Origin: Sophora flavescens
Taxonomy: Eukaryota; Streptophyta; Magnoliopsida; Fabales; Fabaceae
Reading direction: 5' to 3'
DNA length: 64,000 nucleotides
NCBI GenBank assembly: GCA_030762895.1
Contig: JAUPTC010000095.1
Coordinates: 39,662-103,661, forward strand
Positions 1 through 11,286 of the stretch are shown piece after piece. The position numbers were made by a program, and so were the translations under genes. The notes beneath the pieces were generated by a model. It was not told where the DNA came from, searched no databases, and saw only the letters and a list, made by a program, of their open reading frames with translations. How positions within the stretch are numbered: the stretch's first letter is position 1; each line of letters opens with the position of its first letter.

Positions 1-1221
1 AGTGCGACAACTCGGATCGTCTCTCAAGGACTCTTTAGTTGTTGTTATTATTAACAGAAAATTAGTAAAAGTTAGAAATGGGGGTTTTGGATTGAAAGCT
101 AGATTAAGAAAACAAAATAATAAAAACAAAGCAGTTAAAGAAAATAGCAAATAGACAAAAGCGATTAACCTACTGTTCTTGGTTTCCCACTATCATTGAT
201 TCATGCAAATCCTAAGCAGATACTAATCCCCTCCCGGTTGTAGCAACAATTAACAAACGGAAACCGTTACTACAGATGTATGTTCCTATTCCCGAAATAA
301 CAAACGGGGTTAAGCTCTCATGAACAAACGAACATGAATGGACACACGCGAAATAACAAACGCGATTATATATAGGAACATAGCATCACCGAAATGAAAC
401 AATACAACACTATATATTCCTGAAATAACAAACAGAAACATACAGCATTGCATTGAAAAGAGAGAAGCAAATGATCATGGACTCACAAAACCTCAAGTGT
501 TAACAGAAACCAATTACAGTAGATTAATCTAGGAGACTAGCTCTCCATTACAAAAGGAAAACAAAACATAACTGAAAAGAAAACAAAAGACTAACTAAGA
601 CTAGCTCAGAAACTAGCCAAAACTGGCTAACTCTCTAACTATCCTTCAGTTCTGCCTAAACAGGCTTATATACACGTTTCTGGAGTCAGAGTACTCGCGA
701 GGCGAAGCACTTCTCGCGAGGCGAATTACATGAAAGGTCTGCAACTCTTTGTCTTCTCGCGAGGCGAGCACATCCTTCGCGAGGCGAACTCTTCAGCTTC
801 CAACTGTTACGCCCGTGGCATTCAACGCGCCCAACCCGTGGTGGCTTCTGATCTTCCAATACTCGCGAGGCGAAGGAATGCTCGCGAGGCGAACGCTTCA
901 ACTTCAGAATTGCCACGGCTGTGATCTTCAACACGGGCAAGCCGTGATCGTCTCTGACTTTTTCATGGTTGCAATACTCGCGGGCGAGAGATTATTCGTG
1001 GGCGAGCGGCTCCAGATTTATTACTTTTTATTAACCTGAAAATAGAAAATAAAAGTAAATAATTATTCAACTCTAAAACAACTAAATTAACATAAAAACA
1101 ATTTACAGACTCAAAATACTACTTAGAGACAATCAAGTCTAATTTGGGTAAAAATGATATAAAATTAGCACAAAGCCCAGGTCTTTACTAGTTATAAAAC
1201 CAGTCAAACAGAGGCTCATCA
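1..1221 (-). mobile_element. LTR of family A (Tat/Athila-like Ty3/gypsy), partial at window edge
   Basis: Read on the minus strand this begins TGATGAGCCTCTG at 1221 and matches the LTR copies at 26331-27532, 30505-31747 and 49717-51058. It runs off the window close to its 3' end. It carries the same landmarks in the same order: a GC-rich stretch with repeated CTCGCGAGG boxes (about 690-1010), a TATATAAG-type TATA box (about 664-675), and the block rich in 'gttatttcg' repeats (about 240-440). The small open frames at 686-1039 come from the GC-rich box array and are not genes. Whether this is a solo LTR or the 5' LTR of an element lying to the left cannot be seen. Confidence 0.85.
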
Positions 1222-1310
1222 GGCACCATTGTGGCTATCGTGTTACGCACACAAGGCTTAAATCTCAGGCACCATTGTGGCTATTGTGTTACGCACACAA
1301 GGCCTAAATC
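1219..1310. repeat. Two-copy tandem repeat, 46-bp unit
   Basis: Units at 1219-1264 and 1265-1310 both read TCAGGCACCATTGTGGCTAT, then GTGTTACGCACACAAGGC, differing at two bases. The first unit's opening TCA is also the outer edge of the LTR-A copy, so the repeat lies in the DNA into which both neighbouring LTRs inserted. It is short and of unknown role. Confidence 0.85.
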
Positions 1311-1344
1311 ATAACATACGTACAATCATAATCATATGTGATCT

Positions 1345-2664
1345 TGTTGTTAACGTCGGCAAGTGTACCGGGTCGTCGCAAGTAATAAAATAAACACGGT
1401 AAGTAATTACCGAGGTCGAACTCAGGGATTTGGCTACCAATTCGACTAATCCGCGGGAAATCCGATACGTTTGGTCAAGTTACAAAAGGTGGTTGAGAGA
1501 AATAGAATAATATCAAAAATTCAATTAACGAATCTAATAAACTAATTAACTAAAAATCAGAAATTAAAATGTCCAAGGTCACAAATCCACCTACCCAATA
1601 TGTATTCCCAAGTGATGATGAATTCCTCCCTAAGTTCAATTACAATGTCAACCGGGACCCCTAAATTCTCCTAAATCCACTCTCGTGCTCATTAGGACGT
1701 ATTCGACGATTGGATTAATTACTTACTAGGTCTCATAATCCTAATCTCGAATTTGGTTAATTCTTGTTCCCTATAAGGTTGCACCGATCTCCTACTCACT
1801 CTCGTGCAATATTTGATCGATAATCCCAATTCAAGTTCTAAACGCGAATCGCTGACTTGGCCTCATCAACGTTAACAAGTCAATCATGCAACACATATGA
1901 TTAACACAATCAAATCAGAATTGGAAAACATTTATTGAGAAAAAGGGAGAAAGACATACATCATATCGAATCTACACTGCCATGGGTGGCTTCATTGTTC
2001 CCTCAGACGAGGGGATTAGTTCCTCATGCTCATAGACAAACAATCGGAACTCATCCTAAGACTAAGAATAAGAAAAGAGAAGAGGGAGACGCAGCTCCAG
2101 AATAAGGATTCTAAAAGATCTATAAAAGTTCTGATCCAAAAAGTCTTCCAATTCTGTTCTGCAGTGCCTTATTTATAGGGAGGCCACGCGTCACGGCCGT
2201 GATGGTCATCACGGCCTGGCCGTGACGGCTTCTGTTTCTGGGGCTTCTGTGGGATTCAAACCCTCGCGACGCGAAGGGTGTCTCGCGACGCGAGCCTTCT
2301 TGTCACGGCCCGTGATACACATCACGGCTAGGCCGTGATGGTCTCTGACTTCCAAGTCTTCTTTATTCGCGAGGCGATAATCCTGTTCGCGGGGCGAGAA
2401 TCTCCAGAATGGCAATCTCCACTATTTCTTGACTTTCCTTAATTCTTAGAGCTTCACTTATTTAACCTTAAACAACAAAAGCAACCACAAGCGTAATTCT
2501 ATTCAAAATAACCTAAAAACTACACAAAAGACTCAAAACGAGTCAAAGTCCAACTTAGGAACAAAACAAGGCAAATTTGGGCGAAAACGAGATTGAACTC
2601 GACTAATTAGCACGTAAACCACCGTCTTACTAGTTATAAAACTAGATAAGCCAGAGGATTATCA
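1345..2664 (-). mobile_element. Solo LTR (Tat/Ogre-like), 1.32 kb, with GATCT target duplication
   Basis: On the minus strand the unit starts TGATAATCCTCTGGC at 2664 and ends GTTAACAACA at 1345. It is bounded by perfect 5-bp direct repeats GATCT (1340-1344 and 2665-2669). No primer site, gag or pol is attached, so this is a solo LTR left by recombination. The 3' part (CAAGTGTACCGGGTCG and following) resembles the R/U5 region I know from plant Tat-group LTRs; that family call is inference. A TATA box (CTATAAATA, about 2170-2178) lies just downstream of a GC-rich run of TCGCGA and CACGGCC/GGCCGTG palindromes (2186-2400). It interrupts the open frame at 2662-2886. Confidence 0.85.
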
Positions 2665-2886
2665 GATCTCGAACTCCCTGTAACACATCAGGCTCTTTAT
2701 GAAACCTCTATAACTGGAACTCGGCTTCTTGGTCACAACGACCTCACCGAACATAGTATCAACTATGTATCTGGGCAAAATTGTCGGAATACGTCCAATT
2801 GGTCTATCCGTCGGATAACCCCGTGATTCCACCAGAATCCATTTGATGTCAATCTCTGACGGACGATATTCTCGGGTACAACTCAT
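2662..2886 (-). CDS. Unrecognised protein-like ORF interrupted by the solo LTR
   Basis: A 74-codon frame with ordinary protein composition. It has hydrophobic, charged and aromatic residues well mixed, including RPIGRIPTILPRYIVD and a C-terminal part rich in Y, F, K and R. I do not recognise the family. The solo LTR inserted inside it: if the LTR and one GATCT copy are ignored, the same frame runs on for about eleven further codons from 1339 downward before a TAG. This suggests the original C-terminus lay there. The start methionine is only the first ATG, and the upstream minus-strand DNA belongs to the LTR-like segment ending at 6124. It could be a retroelement or viral remnant, or a captured gene piece. 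Confidence 0.35.
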   Translation of the reverse strand: MSCTREYRPSEIDIKWILVESRGYPTDRPIGRIPTILPRYIVDTMFGEVVVTKKPSSSYRGFIKSLMCYREFEI

Positions 2887-5800
2887 CGGCCCTTCACTGA
2901 TCTACAGTGCTCAAACAGACTTGTCATGTTTGTGTAAAGATGTTTTAAGGCACTTACTTACAAGTCCTAACACATTATGAAATTGTATCGACAGTCCAAT
3001 CGTTTATTTCTTTACACTTTTCTAATGGAGCCTTTCTCTTGGCTTCCAAGAAAACAAATAACTCTTGGTCCATTAAATCTTATGGAGGGATGGATATTAA
3101 ATTATCCATACTTTATGACAAATGGTGTTGCTTCCTCATAAGTCATAAATCATTAAGTTCATATTTTCACTAAGTCCTCTATGACTTAGGTTTTTCTCTT
3201 TAATGTAAATACTAGTCTTTGAAGACTAAAATCCTCTTTGGTTTAAAACCAAACCTTTTGTCTAAAACCAAATCATTTTGGAAGTAATATTGTCTCATAG
3301 GTATATTTATATCAAATCCTTCAAAAGAGTATTTCAAATTCCGTAAAATTATTGAATGACAATATTCCCCTTTTTACTTGATTGAGGACTGAAACCCCTA
3401 AATTTTCAAAAATAGACATCTAAGTTTGAAAGTTTGGAAATCCCTTTTTATAAACTCTTTGAAAACTCAGTTTCATTACCTCTTGAAACATGGTTTTATT
3501 TCTTTATGACCTAAATAATTATCAAAGTCTCCTAAGGTTGAGATGGTTGATAATTTGTTTAGGAAAGTATTTGAAAAAGATGATGAAGGCACAATCAGGG
3601 AACTTCTAATTGATTTCTACACAAGTTCTGGAAAGAGAAAACCATATAATATAATCATATTTAGGGATGGTGTAAGTGAATCACAATTTAATCCAAGTCA
3701 CTTTGGAATCAGCTGAACACTTTAAGACGATTTTAAATACTGTAAAAACAGTTTTGGAAAAATAACACTTTCTTCTTATTTCCATTTTTGCTTAAAACAC
3801 TTATTTCTTCGGTTTCTAAAGTATCACTTGGGTAATCCAAAACATAACGTACAATTAAAATAGTTCTCAATCCATTTCTAAAACCTTAATCAAAATTCAA
3901 GGTTCGAAATAATTGTTCAAAATCCTTTTTCCTTTATGGATTTAACATTCATTTTCTCGCTTAAGGATGTTAAAATCGCTTAAGTTTCAAGGATTGGAGT
4001 TAAACTCCCATTTCCATTCACATTTGGCCCAAAAGCCAATCACAACCAAAGTGAAGGTTACAGTTCACCAAAGAATCTCACGATTATCCATACGCATCAA
4101 TATATCAAGTTATATCGAATAATCACAATAATCAAGTTATTTGCAATAGCCAAGTATTAAATCCTCACTTTGATCCAATGATCAAAGTGATGGTTTTCAA
4201 CATGTTAGAAATCATTTTCCAACCAATCAACATGTTAATGGGCATCAATTCAAACCACAAACAAATTCCTCAACACAACCATATCTAGCACATAACCAAG
4301 CCATAAACAAATATCACAACCACACTCATACAAAGAGATAAATATACGGAGGATAACCCTTGGTATAGGATTTCCAACACTAGACAATTTAAAGCCATCT
4401 TCACATCCACCAATATGGTGTGCTGTGGTTCACTCCCCCTACCTCTTGTAGACAAGAGATGATCATTTCCTTGGTTTTTCAACAGTCCGCTTCCCTCAGA
4501 GCGAAGCTGTGAGGTTCCAGTTTCCTCTAAATAGCTCTGGTCAACTCCCGAAACATGTGAAACCTGCTTCCCCAAGCAAAAACAACCACTTTAACATCCC
4601 AGAGAGGGAGTCTAAGCATTTTCAACAACCAGCCAATTCAAACAATTTGCTACTCATCATCAAACACTCACTCTAAGTTAATTTAAATTCTTAATTTCAC
4701 AAAATAGAATCAATTTCAATAAAAATCAGATTTGGGAAAAATAAGATGATCATCATCAAAATTGGGGAAAATGAGCTTTGATCAAAGAATCATGAAATTA
4801 ACCTTAGAAATCATTAATTAACAGCCTCAATTGCATAAAGACATAATTAATTTCATAATTAGAAACTAATTTCAAGTAAAATCAGATTTTGGGCTCTAGG
4901 GTTCATGATACAAATTGGGGGAAACCAATCTACCCAAACAATGATAAAAATTAGTTTAGGATAACACTAATTCATAGTCCCAATTACACAAAACATGGTT
5001 TAATTTCAAAATTAAACTCCGAATTCAAAACCTAGGGTTTAGGGTTTGCAAACCGATTTGGGCCTTTTTGAAACTAGAAGAAATTAGGGGTAAGGTCGGC
5101 CGCACGATGGTGGATACCACGGTTCCTGACCAGAAAGATGGGTTTTCACCACGAATCCCATAAGGAAGAAGGAGACGTGGTGGCTGAAGGTGGTGGCGGC
5201 GGCAGCAGCGCGCGACGGCAGGTATCAGCGATCCGAAGCAACTATGACGGAGATAGCTTCGCAATGGCTCACCAACTTTGACGAGAAAGCAAGGTTGTTG
5301 TCCTCTCCACTCCATGCGGTGGTAGACAGTGCTCCACGATGGCTCACATGGTGGCTGGAACCTCAGCCACGGCGAGGGAACAAAGTCATAGCGACGGAGC
5401 AAACGAACCAAGCGCGGGGTTCGCGTGGTTTCCTCACTCCGGCAGCGGTCTTACGGAGCTCAGGCGGCGGGCTAAGGGTGATTGGGTGATGGTGGCAAGC
5501 AAGAGACGAGAAATATGATATTTGGTCTGAACATAAAGGGAGAAGAAAATAAAGAAAGAAGTGGGGGAAGGGTGTTGTCCCGTATGCGAGATTGAGAAGA
5601 GAAAAGGGATCTTTTTTTTCATTTTCTTTTTTATTTTAGTTAGGAGTAGGTAGAATGTGTGGTTGAAATTGAGTTTAGAAAAAAAGAAATAATATTGACC
5701 CATAGATCTAAAAACAATGGGCGACAAATATATAATTTAAAAATTCAAATTAGAGTAAAGGTTGATAGTTGAATTTATCAATCAAGAAAATCAGTGATCC

Positions 5801-6124
5801 AAAATAATCTCTAGTTAACACTAAACTAATTCATTTTCAAATCTAAAATTAAATAAAGTAACATATAAAAATAAATTCCTTTGAATCATATTATTTAAAA
5901 TATTTTTCTAAACACGGAATAATAGTGACAATAGCATAATATTATTGCCATGTAAGTGTGTATACACTGCAGTAACACAGTGCCAACGTACCCACTAAAA
6001 TAATTTTAAATGAGTAAATAAAATTACTCAAACTAAACCACATAAAAATAAACAAAAATAACATCCAGATAATAAATTATTTCAATAAAATAATTAAACA
6101 TAAATGTGAACAACTGGGATGTCA
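2887..6124 (-). mobile_element. LTR-like segment in minus orientation (TGTGACATCCC start at 6124)
   Basis: The minus strand starts TGTGACATCCCAGTTG at 6124, the TGTNACAYCC opening used by the two LTR-B copies further right. It then runs through AT-rich DNA with a GC-rich block (about 5090-5480) and a 'ctacctcttg' element near 4440, as in those long LTRs. The far end is not resolved; it may pass into the unknown ORF at 2662-2886. No gag-pol domain is visible. The open frames at 5025-5411 (-) and 5190-5489 (+) lie in the GC-rich leader and resemble no protein I know. The assignment as a long Ty3/gypsy LTR is inference from the terminus. Confidence 0.45.
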
Positions 6125-7391
6125 CATAAGGTGTTGTGATTGAGCACTCGGACTGCGTGTCCCGTGTTGATGTTGATAATTTCAAAATGATGAAATTTAT
6201 GAATAGTCGCTATCCTTTGAGCTTCGACAACGAATGAGAATGAACACAACGAAAACATCGAGAACTAAATGTTTTACATTTGCATTTATAATGAGACGTG
6301 CTGAGCGTGGTTTTAACGTGAGACCTTAACAGGAAAGGTATCATGTGAGGGTGTATTATCGTTGTTCTTAAAATGGACAATGAGAAGGTGTACGTGTATC
6401 GTTGTGCCTAAATGGACAATGAAACGGTGTGCATAATCGTTGTGCCTAAATGACCAATGAGACGGTGTATCGAGCTGGATCAACTCATTTTGAGGATGTT
6501 GGGATCTCCGGAGATTAAGTTTAGAGCCTAATTATTGAAGTGTCATGCATTCTCTTTATAAAACTTGTTCGGGTATGAGACCCACTGATATAACACTTGT
6601 TATTTTATCTCTGAATAATAATTTAATGTTAATGTGTTGAGGTGATGTATGTATCATGTATATGGTTGTTGTGTGATATATCCATTTGTCGGTATTTCAC
6701 CCTTACAGATATATATGGTTTCTTTTGGTTCGCTATTGTACCCTGGGTACTTTAGTACAGATGGTGCAGAGGAGTCTTCCTAAGTCACTCAGACTTAGAT
6801 CTAGTTGTTTGATGAAGTATTTGATTGTGGAATGACCATGTGAGTTTTCCTCAGAAATAACTTTTAGAATGACCAGCTTAGGGTTTGAGACTTAGATTTT
6901 TGACAGTATGTATGAGTATGACTCAAAGTCTTTATTTTAAAATGGAATGTTTATATGACTCGGAGAACATCTCTTTTGAATGAAAACCTAAGCTTTTCCT
7001 TTTGGTCATGTATAGCTTATTGATGTAACTATTCTTAGCCTATTACTGCCTGGTTCTATTTGGTGTAACTGGAATTCTGGAATGAAAATATATTATTTTA
7101 GTAGGTGTTCTTTTACCTGGGATGTTCGAATTACAGAGGAGACTCTGTCGAAATTTTTGTAAAAATACTATCTTTTATTCAAGTATATCTCTATTAAATA
7201 GCCTTGCCAGGCTAGGATTATAAGTCAATGTGCCGATCAAGGATTAGGTTTGGAGTCGTGACAAATTTTTATACCTAATTTCAGACGCTTATGTACTTAT
7301 ATAAATTATTTTCCGAAAGCAACCAGTAAATTATCTTTTTTATTTAAATTCTGCATGTGTTACGTAGTAATACCTAGTGGGGGTGTTACAG
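6125..7391 (+). mobile_element. 3' part of a family-B long LTR (plus orientation)
   Basis: This matches the 3' third of the plus-strand LTR-B at 11287-20127. It has the same GTGTTGTGATTGAGCAC opening, the TTTTCCGAAAG(C/T)AACCAG block near the end, and a final GGGGGTGTTACA at 7391. Its 5' part is missing because the minus-strand segment ending at 6124 abuts it, presumably by nested insertion. It ends exactly where recognisable GDSL esterase coding sequence begins on the other strand. A matching left target site was not found. Confidence 0.65.
6345..6470 (+). repeat. Minisatellite inside LTR-B (about 42-bp period, three units)
   Basis: Three degenerate units share ATCGTTGTGCCTAAATG followed by GACAATGA and CGGTGT. 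Other LTR-B copies carry different tandem repeats in the comparable region (13470-13975 and 41330-41475). Confidence 0.7.
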
Positions 7392-9046
7392 TACTGACAT
7401 TAAAGTAGGAATTGTGGCGTGCTTGCATTTCCAAGTACTTTATAATAAAGTGGTTAGTTACTTGGGTTGGGTGTATGTTGTCCCAAAATACATATTTTGA
7501 AGGGCCATCACACACTGATGTGTGTTCATTACAAAATAGAGCTACTTCAATTATGCCGCTCCCACAACTTCCCCGATTTTTTACCTCGAAACCTAAGTCA
7601 TAGAATGTCACCATGTGTACAAAATAAATATTAGAACAAATTATTCATGCTTTGTGTTATTCATATATTTCTCTTTTATTTTAGAAATATGAAAATATAA
7701 AACAAGTAAAAAAAAATGTTAGTATTTTAAAGCACAGTTTTGTAATATACTGAAAAAACCATTAATATACATTGTTAATTTTCAGTATATTTTAAGAAGA
7801 TAACAAAGAATTTAAAATAATCTTGTTTTTTTTTTTTACAGAATCTTGTCTAGATATTTACAGAATAAATTTAGTTATTAAAACATATATGTCAAAGTTC
7901 ACTCTTATACTAATTTCTAACCTTCTCTTTTAGTTTGACCTATAATGACTTGAACTTGTAATTTTTTATTGGAAAAGGAATAATTAAGACTGATTCTAAC
8001 ATAGAGAGAGAAAATTATTAAGACTAATTTCTTCACTTTTCTTTAAAATTATATTATTTTTATTAAATTATTACACAATTTTAATATAAAACTATAAATA
8101 GAAGTTTATATGCAATTAGTTACATATTATGTTAATAATATTATTTATAAAAATGTTTTATATAAGAAGAAAATTAAGATTTTACCTAATAATTTTTAGG
8201 ACATTAAAATAAATAATATTATCATATAAAATATATTTAACTTATTTTTTACACTTAATTCACATTAGTTTCACTATATTATTATATTAATATAACTTTC
8301 ACGATAAGGAATATCATATATCGTATAAAGTTCATTAACAGATAAACAAAATTATTGTTAAAGATATATTTATTTTTGGCCTAATTTACTTATATTTAAT
8401 GACTAGTTTTAAACAATATATTGCAATATATTGTCTAATTATTGTTAAAATATTTAATTTTTGTCTGGTTATGTATTATTATAAAATATGTATGTTAACT
8501 CACCCTAGAAAACAAGATTTTATCGAGTACATTAAGCAAAAAATATATATATTTATTATAATTATTGATAATAAAATAATATATTACTATGATATGTAAC
8601 TAAAAAAGTCACCTTTTATCGTATTTAATAAAGAAAGAAAAAAGAGACTTCTGAATCAATTAATAAAAATAAATATTTATACATTGAAAATGTAAAATAT
8701 TTAATAAATAAATCTTATAACTTTACCAAAAATTAAATATATTTAGTATTTCTCTTCATTAAATAGATTCTATTTTTTTCATATTAAAATTATTTTTAGT
8801 TATTCTCTTTTTAATAAAAATTATAAGCTCAAGATATTTGATCAAATTAAAATGAATGATTTGAAATTAAAGAATAAAATTAGAGTCATTTGACATGCAA
8901 TATATATATCTCACCATATTTTTCAGGTTGATTGCAAAAGTTGATCATTGGGCTATACATGATGTGTAAACAACTCTGCTTCTGCTCCGTGAAAGCATTG
9001 GAAGCGTAGTGATCGCCAATTTTCGACATCCAATATCGTAGAGGTC
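7392..9046 (-). pseudogene. GDSL esterase/lipase, last two exons, degenerate
   Basis: Two exons on the minus strand splice cleanly. Exon 9046-8915 follows a TTGTAG acceptor and ends TATG before GTGAGA. Exon 7592-7392 follows an AG and completes the Y-G codon. The peptide includes DLYDIGCRKLAITTLP, then NQPEKYGFEV, then a Cys-rich stretch and KYVFWDNIHPT. The last contains the D-x-x-H-P catalytic Asp/His block of plant GDSL hydrolases, which are usually secreted proteins of about 350 residues acting on lipid or cell-wall esters. The upstream exon lacks roughly 50 codons between the LP block and the VVYT block and has a frameshift before MYSPM. The 3' end is cut by the LTR at 7391. Earlier exons are absent. 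Confidence 0.75.
7593..8914 (-). other. AT-rich intron of the GDSL esterase remnant
   Basis: This 1.3-kb stretch between the two esterase exons begins GTGAGA at 8914 on the minus strand and ends with AG at 7594-7593. It is very AT-rich with long A/T runs. The open frame at 8399-8599 is AT-rich noise. No other feature was seen. Confidence 0.6.
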
Positions 9047-9510
9047 CTACAATTTTTTACAATTTATTTTATAAGGAAGCGGTGGTGTTATACACCAAGT
9101 TACGAATTATACACCAAAATTAAACTACAACAACAAAAACAAAAAAATCTATTCAACACCATACTGCAAACAATACCAAATACATAAATCATAAATGCAC
9201 TAAACCAAACATAATGAGTTAAACGTAAAGTTAAATATTTTACACAAATTATGTCACCTTGTTTAACTTGATTTATGTTGTCTTCAACAAAAAAATTGAT
9301 TTATGTAAAAGAGAGAGAAGATGGAAAAGATTATTTAAGTATATAAAAAAAAGTATAATAAGAAGTGTACATTATTTTTAAGTAAAGAGAAAAGCAAGTA
9401 ACAATTTAATCAAAATACATTTAAAAATGCATTAAGTGTAAAAAAATGAAAGTAATAAATTATAAGCAAGCGAGATTAGTAGTCGAGCTAACCAATATCC
9501 TAACAACACT
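9047..9510. other. AT-rich intergenic DNA
   Basis: Upstream flank of the esterase remnant. No coding potential, RNA gene or clear repeat was recognised. Confidence 0.5.
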
Positions 9511-9514
9511 ATTA

Positions 9515-10400
9515 ATTTAAAAATATATAGAAATCTTTTATTGAAAAAAGGTCAACTTTTAAATAAGCAGTAATTACAATATACTACCTCCGGACTCAAT
9601 TATAAGCAAAAATAACTAATTTCACACTTATTAAAAGTTAGTTAATTTAGTTTAATTGCCTTCATTTATGTAAAAAATGAGTTATAATTATTAAACTACC
9701 ATTTAATTGTCTCGGGAATGTACAATGCTATTGAAAAAGTAAAGGGATAATTGGTTTGATTGGTTAATTTTATTGATTTTTGGAATGCTTACATTAAATA
9801 GAGTTGAGTTAGTTGGATTTTGCTTATATTTGAGTCCAAAAAATATATGTATTTTTTTGCTTATAATTGAGTCCGGAGGGAGTACCAGTTTTCAATAAAA
9901 AATTTATTGTTTTTTAAATAAATTTTTATATAAATCTACACTAGTTACCATTTACGTCTTTTTAAAAATAAATTTTTGACATTCACTTAAGTTACAAAGG
10001 AGGAGTTAGGGGGAGAGAATTTGAATCACGTCTCAATGAACTAATTATTATTTAAGGATAATTTGAATTTATGAAAATTACTTTATGATGATTTTCAATT
10101 ACCAAGAAATATAGTCTCTTTTGTCAAAAATAGAAAAGAAATATTGTCTCTTTTATAAAAAAAAAACAAGAAGAAGAAGAAATGAACCTTTTCTATTATT
10201 TTTTATTTAGAAAAGATTGTACATTACTTGTTGTGATCGAGATCATAGCAGAGACGACGAGGTGGTGTCGTGGATGGTAGCAAGCCTAAAGATTCTTGGA
10301 GATGGTAATGGATGGCATGACAACTATATATTCTTTCTTAGGTGACGGTGGCAGCTACTAGTCACTGGTTTAGTTGGTTTGGAGAATAGCCGATGATATT
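9515..10400. repeat. Duplicated segment, second copy at 56323-56912
   Basis: Leaving out the MITE, this aligns with the region left of the CACTA element. Shared strings include TTTAAAAATATATAG, GAATTTGAATCACG, CTCAATGAACTAATTATT and GAGATGGTAATGGATGGCAT. The GC-richer end (about 10235-10400) has GGTGGTGTCGTGGATGG, which could be old coding or element sequence, but no long frame survives. The second copy is truncated by the CACTA insertion at 56916. Confidence 0.75.
9584..9882. mobile_element. Stowaway-like MITE, 299 bp, TA target duplication
   Basis: Terminal inverted repeats of about 30 bp (CTACCTCCGGACTCAATTAT at the left, its reverse complement CTCCCTCCGGACTCAATTAT at the right) flank a non-coding AT-rich core. 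TA dinucleotides lie at 9582-9583 and 9883-9884. The duplicate sequence at about 56394-56405 has the same flanks with a single TA and no insert, so the ends are defined by an empty site within the window. TIR size and TA duplication fit the Tc1/mariner (Stowaway) class. Confidence 0.9.
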
Positions 10401-11286
10401 GGTGAAAGAGGAAGGTCATAGCTGGAATGATGGCGTCGATGCATATGCTGTGGTTTCTGCATCATTATGCTTGGAGGGTGGTGATGATGGAAAATATGAT
10501 GGCTCTGTAGTGGAAATACTGATAGAAGTGAAGTTGTGTGTCTGTCTGTCTTGCTAGCTACCAGTATATATAAAAATCTGATTAAGTGATTATGTTAATA
10601 TGAAGGTGATGGTGGCGATGGCGAGTAACAATCTGAGTTTGTCTGTCTTGTAAGCTACAGCTACCATTGTATATAACAATCTGACAAAGTAAAATGTTAA
10701 TAATGTAATAAGTCCTTGTAACTAATCCAATTAATCAAATAAATCAATTTTCATTTTTTTATTTATTTCTTTTTTGAATTTTCAATTTTTGAAGGGAAAC
10801 AAATTATTTTCGTTATCTATTAAATCCATATAATTGATTTCAATAAATTCAATTAGTCAACTATTTTCATAATTTATTTTCTTTTTGAATATTCAAAGTT
10901 TAAAACAAATCAATTAATCTTTATCACCCATTAAATCCATATCCAACCATTATTTTCCATCCAAAACTTCCTTTTATGCTTTTTCCCATCTTTCTTTTTA
11001 TTTTTTTATTTTTATTTTTATTATATTTTAATAAATTTTAAAGGAAAAAATGATATACAAAATATTTTTTTTGATTTTCGTTTTAGAATATTTTTTGAAT
11101 TTTTTCTAAATTTTAATAAAAGCTAGAAACAAACTCCACTATTCTTAAAATTTAAGATATTCTTGTTATTTTAAATTTTAAATTTTGATTTTATTTTAAA
11201 AAAAATTAGAAAATAAATGAAGTGAAAAATATTTTTTCTGGTCTTATTTTTGGAATTTCCTAAACTTAAGTAAAAAATTGAAAGGT
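10401..11286. other. Intergenic DNA, no gene seen
   Basis: A moderately GC block with GGTGATGGTGGCGATGG-type simple repeats (to about 10660) is followed by very AT-rich DNA. A short direct repeat (GTCTGTCTTG with a 'gctac' tail) occurs near 10540 and 10640. No supported coding sequence. The last five bases (AAAGG) are the left target duplication of the next element. Confidence 0.5.

Noticed and set aside
5025..5489. 128-codon minus and 99-codon plus open frames in GC-rich DNA
   Set aside because: Overlapping frames on both strands with Pro/Arg/Cys-rich, unrecognisable sequence inside an LTR-like segment. Openness is explained by GC content.
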